Origin: Methylovirgula sp.
Lineage (GTDB): Bacteria > Pseudomonadota > Alphaproteobacteria > Rhizobiales > Beijerinckiaceae
Length of the DNA stretch: 8,283 nt
NCBI GenBank assembly: GCA_025356505.1
Contig: JANXSV010000289.1
Coordinates: 1 to 8,283 of the forward strand
Direction: 5' to 3'
In this document: positions 1 through 5,161 of the stretch, piece by piece
How positions within the stretch are numbered: the stretch's first letter is position 1
How the letters are laid out: each line of letters opens with the position of its first letter
The notes under the pieces: model-generated
The model's database searches: none
Seen by the model: only the letters and a program-made list of their open reading frames with translations
Told to the model about the DNA's origin: nothing
Made by a program: the position numbers and the translations under genes

Positions 1-8
1 TTGCGACA

Positions 9-49
9 CTATCAAGGCTGAAAACCACGCAGATTAGCGGCCTTGATAG
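9..49 (-). terminator. Perfect 10-bp inverted repeat after rne, possible terminator or 3' end hairpin
   Basis: CTATCAAGGC at 9-18 is the exact reverse complement of GCCTTGATAG at 40-49, with a 21-nt loop. On the minus strand the hairpin begins 14 nt after the rne stop codon, which is where a terminator or a 3'-end-protecting hairpin is expected. It is not a textbook intrinsic terminator: the stem is only about half GC, the loop is long, and the bases after the stem (TGTCGCAA) contain no U-run. It could act with Rho, or protect the mRNA 3' end. The repeat is seen directly; the function is inferred. Confidence 0.4.
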
Positions 50-63
50 ATTTAACACGATGT

Positions 64-3000
64 TCAGCTACCGCTGAAGCTGTCCTTGGCGCGTTGCCAC
101 CAGCCGCCACGTTTCGGCTGCGATGGATCAAGCGCTGTCGATGAAACCGCAGGCGCAACAGGCGGTGCCGCTGGCTCTGCCTTTGCCACCGGATCGGCCT
201 TGGCCACCGGCTCTGCTTTGACGCTTGGCGCGGCCAAGGCGGCAGCTGCGCGTGCCTCAGGAGCGGCAATTTCAGGAGCCTGCGCAACAGAGGCGCTTTT
301 CGGAACTGCCACCGCAACGTCCGCCGCGGCTTCAGACTTTGGCTTGGCCGCACGACCGCGCTTTTTCGGAGCATCAGGCTCTTGTGCCGGTGCTTCAGGC
401 GCATCTGTGGCGGCGCTCTGCGCTGCGGTTTTACGTGCAGGGCGGCGTCCGCGCTTCGGCTTTTCAGCTTCTGCAGCAGTCTCACGCGCGTCCGAAACCT
501 CGATTGGCATTGCAGCCTCAGTGGTGGCAGCCTCAGCAGCAAGAGTTGCTTTGGCGCTGTCGCCCACTTCAGAAATCAGACTGCGCTGCGATTCAGCAAG
601 AGCTATCTCCGCAACCATCGCCATACCATCGTCAGAAGGCTGGGGCGCGTTACCTGCAATTCCGGACGATTCGCGATCACCGCCGCGACCGCGCCGCCGT
701 CTCCGCCTTCGCTTGCGCCGAATGGTCTCGCTGTCGGCTTCATCTCCAAGCCGTGCTTCGCCAAGCCTTGTATCACCAAGCCTTGTATCACCTGGCCTTG
801 CATCACCTGGCCGTGTATCTACAGTCCGTGTATCAACAGGCCGCGCGTCATTGCCATTTGCCTCGCCCTCGGAAACGAAGCCTTCAGTGTCAGCGACAGT
901 CTCGTTGTTTGCTTGCCGGGAGCCACCACGCTGGGGACGCTCACGATTCTGGTCGCGCTCATGACGCTGACCGCCGTCGCGCCGTCCGCCTTCGCGGCGG
1001 TTTTCATGGCTCTGCGGTTTTGCCGCAACCTCTTCCTCGACTTCCTCGATCTCTTCGATGAAGTCTTCCTCGGGCTCTGGCGCATATTCCACTTGAGGAA
1101 CCGGTGGCCGCGCCGGCAACAGTTCGGCAAGCTCGCCGCGTTCCATAGCGTGGTAAACGGAGCCAGTCAGGCTATCGTCGGCCATGACGGTAACGGTGAT
1201 GCCAAAACGCCCCTCAAGTTCGGCCAGATGCGGCCGTTTCTGATTGAGGATGTAAAGCGCCACCACAGTGCGGGTGCGAACGATGAGGTTGTACTGTGCG
1301 TTTTTAATCAGGCCGTCTTCCAACACGCGCAAAACATGCAGCGCGATAGAGGCCGTCGAGCGTACCGTACCCGCGCCCACGCAATGCGGGCAAACCACTG
1401 TCGAGCCTTCCAGAACGCCGGTGCGCATGCGCTGACGCGACATTTCCAGCAAGCCGAAATGTGAAATATGACCAACCTGAATGCGGGCGCGGTCATTTTT
1501 CAGCGCCTCTTTCATTTTGCGTTCGACGGCGCGGTTGTTGCGGTTTTCTTCCATGTCGATGAAATCGACCACGATCAAACCGGCAAGATCTCGCAGGCGT
1601 AACTGCCGAGCCACTTCTTCGGCGGCTTCGAGATTTGTGCGTACAGCAGTGTCCTCGATATTGTGCTCGCGGGTCGAGCGACCCGAGTTCACGTCGATCG
1701 CCACTAAAGCTTCGGTCTGGTTTATGACGATATAGCCGCCCGAACGAAGGGTGACCTGCGTAGAGAACATTGCATCGAGCTGCGCTTCAACACCGGCGCG
1801 CACGAACATCGGCGTCACATCGCGGTAGGGCTGCACGTTTTTCGCATGGCTTGGCATCAGCAAGCGCATGAAGTCTTTCGCTTCTTTGTAGCCAGGCTCG
1901 CCCGCCACCATAACTTCGTCGATGTCCTTGTTATAGAGATCGCGGATGGCGCGCTTGATGAGGGAACCCTCTTCATAAACCAGATAGGGGGCGGAGCTTT
2001 GCAGCGTCATCTCGCGCACGGTTTCCCACATACGCATGAGATATTCGAAATCGCGCTTCACTTCTGCCTTTGTCCGGGCCGCCCCGGCTGTGCGCAGAAT
2101 AACGCCCATGCCGTCCGGCACTTCCAAATCCTGAACAATGCTTTTCAAGCGCTGACGATCAGTCGCATTGGTGATTTTGCGCGAAATGCCGCCGCCGCGC
2201 GCCGTGTTCGGCATCAACACGGAATAGCGTCCGGCAAGCGAGAGATAGGTCGTCAGGGCTGCGCCCTTGTTGCCGCGCTCTTCTTTTACCACTTGAATCA
2301 ACAACACCTGACGGCGCTTGATCACTTCCTGAATTTTATACTGCTTGCGGGAATTGCGCTGCACACGGCGCGGCAGCTCCTCCATGACATCGCCGCCCAG
2401 ATGCTCGATGGCGGGGGGAGCCTCGTGTCCATCATCGCCACCCTTGCGCGAATGGCGCTTTGGTGCGTCGTCCTCATCGCCGGTGCCGCCGAATGTCTCG
2501 ATGCCGTGCGGAGCTTCGTGAGTGTCGTCGACATGATCGGGCGCATGATCTGCCAAATCGGCATGACCATTGTCGCCATGAGCTTCCTCGCCATGAGCTT
2601 CGTCGGCATGAGCTTCATCGCCGTGGCCATCTTCAGCGTGAGCGGCATTTTCAGCCTCTTCACTATGTCCGGAAATAACCTCGTCACCGTCCGAAGCCTT
2701 GGCAATATTGCCGTCACGGTTGCGGCCTTTGTTGCGGCGCGAGCGCCGGCCATTGTCCTTGCGCTGCTCTTCGTCTTCCTCATCGTCGCGGTGCAAGGCC
2801 TCTTCTGCGAGCAGGGCCTGACGGTCCGCTACAGGAATTTGATAATAATCGGGATGAATTTCCGAAAATGCCAGAAAGCCGTGACGATTGCCGCCGTATT
2901 CGACGAACGCGGCTTGAAGCGAAGGTTCAACACGCGTCACCTTGGCAAGATAGATATTTCCACGAAGTTGCTTTTTGCTAGCGGCTTCGAAATCGAATTC

Positions 3001-3078
3001 TTCAACCCGGTTACCGCGTAAGACCACCACCCGTGTTTCTTCTGGATGTGAGGCGTCGATTAGCATTTTGTTGGCCAT
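64..3078 (-). CDS. rne: Ribonuclease E (Rne/Rng family endoribonuclease, degradosome scaffold)
   Basis: Single-strand-specific endoribonuclease that starts mRNA decay and matures rRNA/tRNA in the cytoplasm; it also scaffolds the RNA degradosome. The protein has 1004 residues. Residues 1-90 begin the S1 RNA-binding domain (MANKMLIDAS start, GNIYLAKVTRVEPSLQAAFV). Residues about 92-245 are an acidic, His-rich low-complexity insertion, after which the S1 fold resumes. The catalytic DNase-I-like part has metal-binding aspartates D462 (IDVNSGR) and D505 (VVDFID), matching E. coli D303 and D346. The zinc link is C563-P-H-C566. The disordered tail carries an Arg-rich patch (787-802), Ala/Lys/Pro-rich repeats and a final GGWWQRAKDSF. 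In Caulobacter a similar GWW tail binds PNPase, so PNPase recruitment is inferred. The start at 3078 is chosen because AAAGAG lies 6 nt upstream and conservation begins there; an in-frame upstream ATG at 3141 would add an unconserved leader. The stop is TGA at 64-66. It is divergent from cfa. Confidence 0.97.
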   Translation of the reverse strand: MANKMLIDASHPEETRVVVLRGNRVEEFDFEAASKKQLRGNIYLAKVTRVEPSLQAAFVEYGGNRHGFLAFSEIHPDYYQIPVADRQALLAEEALHRDDEEDEEQRKDNGRRSRRNKGRNRDGNIAKASDGDEVISGHSEEAENAAHAEDGHGDEAHADEAHGEEAHGDNGHADLADHAPDHVDDTHEAPHGIETFGGTGDEDDAPKRHSRKGGDDGHEAPPAIEHLGGDVMEELPRRVQRNSRKQYKIQEVIKRRQVLLIQVVKEERGNKGAALTTYLSLAGRYSVLMPNTARGGGISRKITNATDRQRLKSIVQDLEVPDGMGVILRTAGAARTKAEVKRDFEYLMRMWETVREMTLQSSAPYLVYEEGSLIKRAIRDLYNKDIDEVMVAGEPGYKEAKDFMRLLMPSHAKNVQPYRDVTPMFVRAGVEAQLDAMFSTQVTLRSGGYIVINQTEALVAIDVNSGRSTREHNIEDTAVRTNLEAAEEVARQLRLRDLAGLIVVDFIDMEENRNNRAVERKMKEALKNDRARIQVGHISHFGLLEMSRQRMRTGVLEGSTVVCPHCVGAGTVRSTASIALHVLRVLEDGLIKNAQYNLIVRTRTVVALYILNQKRPHLAELEGRFGITVTVMADDSLTGSVYHAMERGELAELLPARPPVPQVEYAPEPEEDFIEEIEEVEEEVAAKPQSHENRREGGRRDGGQRHERDQNRERPQRGGSRQANNETVADTEGFVSEGEANGNDARPVDTRTVDTRPGDARPGDTRLGDTRLGEARLGDEADSETIRRKRRRRRRRGRGGDRESSGIAGNAPQPSDDGMAMVAEIALAESQRSLISEVGDSAKATLAAEAATTEAAMPIEVSDARETAAEAEKPKRGRRPARKTAAQSAATDAPEAPAQEPDAPKKRGRAAKPKSEAAADVAVAVPKSASVAQAPEIAAPEARAAAALAAPSVKAEPVAKADPVAKAEPAAPPVAPAVSSTALDPSQPKRGGWWQRAKDSFSGS
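166..219 (-). repeat. Three 18-bp coding repeats (KAEPVA-type hexapeptides) in the rne tail
   Basis: Three consecutive 18-bp units (202-219, 184-201, 166-183 in reading order) encode KAEPVA, KADPVA and KAEPAA at RNase E residues 954-971. They sit in the disordered C-terminal arm just before the conserved Trp-Trp tail. The repeats keep the reading frame, so copy-number change would lengthen or shorten a linker without breaking the protein. A linker role is inferred. Confidence 0.75.
746..850 (-). repeat. 15-bp minisatellite, 7 imperfect units, inside rne
   Basis: Seven adjoining 15-bp units start at 746, 761, 776, 791, 806, 821 and 836. The units at 761 and 776 are identical (CCAAGCCTTGTATCA on the plus strand) and the rest differ by a few bases. 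They encode a run of five-residue repeats of the type (L/P)GD(T/A)R at about RNase E residues 743-778, in the disordered region before the Arg-rich patch. The unit length is a multiple of three, so slippage would change repeat number in frame. The identity of two adjacent copies suggests recent duplication. Confidence 0.9.
2392..2520 (-). repeat. Duplicated HEAPxxIExxGG motif in the RNase E S1 insertion
   Basis: RNase E residues 187-198 read HEAPHGIETFGG and residues 218-229 read HEAPPAIEHLGG, 31 residues apart (codons at 2485-2520 and 2392-2427). Eight of twelve positions agree within an otherwise low-complexity acidic insertion, so this looks like a duplicated short linear motif. No function is known to me. 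Confidence 0.7.
2560..2634 (-). repeat. 15-bp degenerate coding repeat giving a histidine every fifth residue
   Basis: Five imperfect 15-bp units (starts 2560, 2575, 2590, 2605, 2620), typified on the plus strand by GCCATGAGCTTCNTC, encode pentapeptides such as DEAHA, DEAHG and EEAHG. In RNase E they place histidines at residues 147, 152, 157, 162, 167 and 172, exactly five apart, among acidic residues. The stretch lies in the insertion that splits the S1 domain. The repeats are plain in the sequence; a metal- or pH-related role would be speculation. Confidence 0.8.
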
Positions 3079-3084
3079 GAGATA

Positions 3085-3090
3085 CTCTTT
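3085..3090 (-). promoter_or_regulatory. Ribosome-binding site of rne
   Basis: On the minus strand AAAGAG ends 6 nt before the ATG at 3078. It is a modest Shine-Dalgarno match, but it fixes the start at MANKMLID rather than the in-frame ATG 63 nt upstream, which would give an N-terminal extension unlike other RNase E proteins. Confidence 0.6.
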
Positions 3091-3092
3091 TA

Positions 3093-3117
3093 GGCGGCGC
3101 GAAACCCAAAAGCCGCC
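3093..3117 (-). promoter_or_regulatory. Hairpin in the rne leader next to the ribosome-binding site
   Basis: GGCGGC at 3093-3098 and GCCGCC at 3112-3117 form an all-GC 6-bp stem with a 13-nt loop, ending 2 nt from the rne ribosome-binding site region. In the mRNA the loop reads UUUUGGGUUUCGC. RNase E is autoregulated through its 5' leader in enterobacteria; an equivalent role here is inferred only. The stem is seen in the sequence. Confidence 0.4.
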
Positions 3118-3122
3118 GGATC

Positions 3123-3167
3123 CGATGCTCAAACAGAGCAACGGATGTCAACATAGACAAAGTCAAC
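3123..3167 (-). promoter_or_regulatory. Candidate rne promoter region with paired GTTGAC repeats
   Basis: Reading the minus strand, a perfect -35 hexamer TTGACA lies at 3151-3146. Seventeen nt on, the hexamer GCATCG (3128-3123) is a poor -10, although alphaproteobacterial -10 elements are often weak. A second GTTGAC copy (3167-3162) lies exactly 15 bp upstream of the first (3152-3147), so this is either two -35 elements or a pair of regulator half-sites. Transcription from here would start close to the leader hairpin at 3093-3117. Confidence 0.3.
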
Positions 3168-3456
3168 GTTGGACGACTGTTTCGGGCGTTAGCGCCGCGA
3201 TTGATGTGAAGGGAGGAAATTTGAAAAAATTCGGCGCCAGTATTACGAACCGTAATGCCGACATGTTGCCAAACAAAGCGTAACGCACGAGAAGCGTCTG
3301 AATAGTTTGTCTGGCACGATGCAGTCATCGGGCGGAGCATACTGTCACCTTTCGGGCCACTCTTGAAGGAGCGCCACAAATTCAACTTTCGGGTTCTAAG
3401 CACTCTGCATGTGCAACAAAGTTGCAATGCGAGACTATCCCGCGACGAAACTGATA

Positions 3457-3502
3457 GGCGCCTGAACCTGTGTCGCAAAACCCGAGAAAATCAGGAGGCG
3501 CC
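3457..3502. repeat. Inverted repeat / potential RNA hairpin 1 upstream of cfa
   Basis: GGCGCCTGA at 3457-3465 pairs with TCAG (3491-3494) and GCGCC (3498-3502), giving nine pairs interrupted by a 3-nt GAG bulge with a 25-nt loop. The 3' arm contains AGGAGG (3493-3498), so folding would hide a perfect Shine-Dalgarno sequence. The pairing is seen directly; an RNA-level role is inferred. Confidence 0.4.
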
Positions 3503-3505
3503 ACC

Positions 3506-3539
3506 TTGGGTCAGTCATCGCAATGAGACAGAGACCCAA
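3506..3539. repeat. Inverted repeat / potential RNA hairpin 2 upstream of cfa
   Basis: TTGGGTC at 3506-3512 is the exact reverse complement of GACCCAA at 3533-3539. Inside, TCAT (3515-3518) pairs with ATGA (3523-3526) around a CGCA tetraloop, so the element can fold as 7 bp, a small internal loop, then 4 bp. It starts only 3 nt after hairpin 1. No U-run follows, so a plain terminator is unlikely. It may be part of a small RNA, a long leader, or a protein-binding site. Confidence 0.45.
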
Positions 3540-3638
3540 TATATTCAGCTGGAACTTAGTCTCCGAACGCAATCAAGAATCGCGAAGCCAGCTCCACCTA
3601 CAGTGTTCTAAGCATAGCGGTAAGCCTAAGCCGTTGGC

Positions 3639-3667
3639 AAGGTCTGCTTTTGCTGTAGCAAAACCTT
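3639..3667. repeat. Palindromic element 70 bp before cfa
   Basis: TTTTGC (3648-3653) and GCAAAA (3658-3663) are a perfect 6-bp inverted repeat around a TGTA loop. AAGG (3639-3642) and CCTT (3664-3667) extend it after a 5-nt one-sided bulge. It lies where an operator or upstream activator site for cfa could be. The function is unknown. Confidence 0.35.
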
Positions 3668-3724
3668 ATGCATTTGGCCTCGACAATTTTGCCGATTAGG
3701 TGCTTGTTACAGCCCTGAAATTAC

Positions 3725-3728
3725 GGAG
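3725..3728 (+). promoter_or_regulatory. Ribosome-binding site of cfa, sets a TTG start
   Basis: GGAG in ACGGAGAT lies 8 nt before TTG 3737. The frame is closed by TGA at 3716-3718, and there is no in-frame ATG before codon 14. The ATG at 3729 is out of frame. The TTG is therefore the best start. Confidence 0.6.
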
Positions 3729-3736
3729 ATGCCCCA

Positions 3737-5041
3737 TTGTTCGACGCTGAAAGCCGCCTTCAGTCCCTGAAGCAAATGCTCAATCACGTTTATGACGGTA
3801 TGCAATTGCAGTTTGGATTTCGCCTCTGGGACGGATCTCGCGTGCCGGAAAATTACCCTGCCACTGCACTGGCCTGTTTTGTTGCCGACGAAGGCGCGGT
3901 CGCGGCGCTCATCCGCAAGCCAAACCTTGTCACTCTGTGCAATCTCTGGGCGGCAAAGCGCCTCGATATCGACAATGGCACCTTTTTCGACGTGGCTAAT
4001 GCCCGTCCAAAAGTACGCAGCCGTGAATTTCGCAAAACCATGAACAAGATGCTGGCTTTCAAAACGGCAGCGCAGTTTGCTTTTGTCTCACGCGGCGAGC
4101 CGTGGCCTCTGGAAAATATCGGCAAAGACCACCAAAGCGATGGATCGCAAGTCGAAAACAAAGCCAACATTGCCTACCACTATGATGTCTCCAATGCGTT
4201 TTACGAGCTCTGGCTCGACAAGGAAATGGTCTACACCTGCGCGCATTACCATGACTGGAGCGACGATCTCGATAAAACCCAAATCCAGAAACTGGACATG
4301 GTCTGCCGCAAATTGCGCCTCAAACCGGGAGATCATGTGCTCGACATGGGCTGCGGCTGGGGTGCTTTTTCCTGTTATGCCGCGCAAAACTATGGCGTCA
4401 CCTGTTACGGCGTGACGCTTTCGGAACAGCAGGTGGCTTACGCCAATGACAAGATCAAGCGCCTCGGCCTGCAAGACAGGGTCGTGATCGAGTTGAAGGA
4501 TTACGCGCTAGTTGAGGGCAGCGAGCGCTTCGATAAGGTTGCCGCCATCGGCATGATGGAACATGTCGGACTTGAAAATTTCGACAAATATTTTCAGACC
4601 GTGCATCGCCTGTTGAAGCCGGGCGGCAAATTTCTCCATCACGCCATCACACGCCCCGGCGGCAGCCACGCCGCCCGCACCGGCAAAAAGCGGCCCGAAT
4701 TTGCCGCGCTGACACGATATATCTTCCCGGGCGGCGAGCTCGATTATATCGGCCGCACAGCCACAAACCTCGAACGCAACGGGTTTGAAGTGCGCGATGT
4801 CGAAAGCTGGCGTGAGCATTACATGCGCACCTGCAAAGAGTGGCACGATCGCTTGTTGGCGAATTACGACGCGGCAGTCAAAGAAGCCGGCGAGGTCAAT
4901 ACCCGTATCTGGCTGATCTATCTGGCTGCTTGTTCCATCGCTTTTCAACGCAACAATTGCGGTCTGTATCAGACGCTCGCAGTCAAGCGCGTCAAAACTC
5001 CGACCGATCTGCCAGCTTCGCGCGCGGACTGGTACAGATGA
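3737..5041 (+). CDS. cfa: Cyclopropane-fatty-acyl-phospholipid synthase family methyltransferase
   Basis: SAM-dependent enzyme that adds a methylene bridge across the double bond of unsaturated acyl chains in membrane phospholipids, acting at the inner face of the cytoplasmic membrane. It has 434 residues against about 380 in E. coli Cfa; the extra length is mostly N-terminal. The N-terminal domain (1-135) precedes the catalytic Rossmann domain. The SAM motif is VLDMGCGWG (201-209). Residues equivalent to the E. coli bicarbonate-binding set all appear present: C168 (YTCAHY), E275 (MMEHVG), H302 and I304 (HHAI), and Y362 (EHYMRTC). YHYDVSNAFYELWLD (147-161) is a typical substrate-side motif. 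The TTG start is supported by GGAG 8 nt upstream; the stop is TGA 5039-5041. It stands alone in its transcription direction after a 658-bp gap. A related methyltransferase acting on another lipid is possible, but the full active site favours Cfa. Such genes are often induced in stationary phase or acid; nothing here shows that directly. Confidence 0.93.
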   Translation: MFDAESRLQSLKQMLNHVYDGMQLQFGFRLWDGSRVPENYPATALACFVADEGAVAALIRKPNLVTLCNLWAAKRLDIDNGTFFDVANARPKVRSREFRKTMNKMLAFKTAAQFAFVSRGEPWPLENIGKDHQSDGSQVENKANIAYHYDVSNAFYELWLDKEMVYTCAHYHDWSDDLDKTQIQKLDMVCRKLRLKPGDHVLDMGCGWGAFSCYAAQNYGVTCYGVTLSEQQVAYANDKIKRLGLQDRVVIELKDYALVEGSERFDKVAAIGMMEHVGLENFDKYFQTVHRLLKPGGKFLHHAITRPGGSHAARTGKKRPEFAALTRYIFPGGELDYIGRTATNLERNGFEVRDVESWREHYMRTCKEWHDRLLANYDAAVKEAGEVNTRIWLIYLAACSIAFQRNNCGLYQTLAVKRVKTPTDLPASRADWYR

Positions 5042-5087
5042 TCAACACGCCTGTGATTGGCAACCGCATAGCTATTCTTCAGCGTAA

Positions 5088-5104
5088 TTAAGATGCCGTT
5101 AACC
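5088..5104 (+). promoter_or_regulatory. Candidate CtrA-binding box upstream of the amidase gene
   Basis: TTAA (5088-5091), exactly seven bases (GATGCCG), then TTAACC (5099-5104). This matches the TTAA-N7-TTAA core known for CtrA, the cell-cycle master regulator of alphaproteobacteria. It lies in the 120-bp gap before the amidase, 57 nt from its ATG. TTAACC could also serve as the -35, with a poor -10 (TAGCCA, 5122-5127) 17 nt on; overlap of box and -35 is usual for CtrA-activated promoters. The sequence match is certain; CtrA control is inferred. Confidence 0.5.
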
Positions 5105-5161
5105 ACGCGGTCGCTACATGTTAGCCAAGGCGCGGGGGCGTGAACAGTTGGGCCAAGTGCG

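Larger units (their letters stand above)
3079..3736. other. Long divergent intergenic region between rne and cfa
   Basis: These 658 bp separate the two divergent starts. The left end holds the rne ribosome-binding site, leader hairpin and candidate promoter. The middle and right hold three inverted repeats (3457-3502, 3506-3539, 3639-3667), and the right end has the cfa ribosome-binding site. I see no tRNA and no convincing protein gene. One 20-codon TTG-started frame (3221-3283) and one 6-codon frame (3506-3526) follow good Shine-Dalgarno-like sequences but are too short to call. I could not pick out a clear cfa promoter. Confidence 0.6.

Noticed and set aside
746..850. Direct repeats considered as a CRISPR array
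   Set aside because: The 15-bp units are contiguous with no spacers and encode in-frame pentapeptides of RNase E.
86..3021. Long plus-strand open frames opposite rne (for example 86-964, 382-1464, 1846-3021)
   Set aside because: They lie wholly antisense to a strongly supported RNase E gene and read as low-complexity products created by its GC-rich, repeat-rich codons. They have no recognisable domains.
3011..3478. Minus-strand 155-codon frame overlapping the rne start and upstream gap
   Set aside because: It overlaps the first codons of rne in another frame, has an Arg-rich unstructured product, and shows no family resemblance.
3639..3667. Intrinsic terminator for either strand
   Set aside because: Neither strand shows a U-run after the stem, and it lies upstream of both divergent genes.
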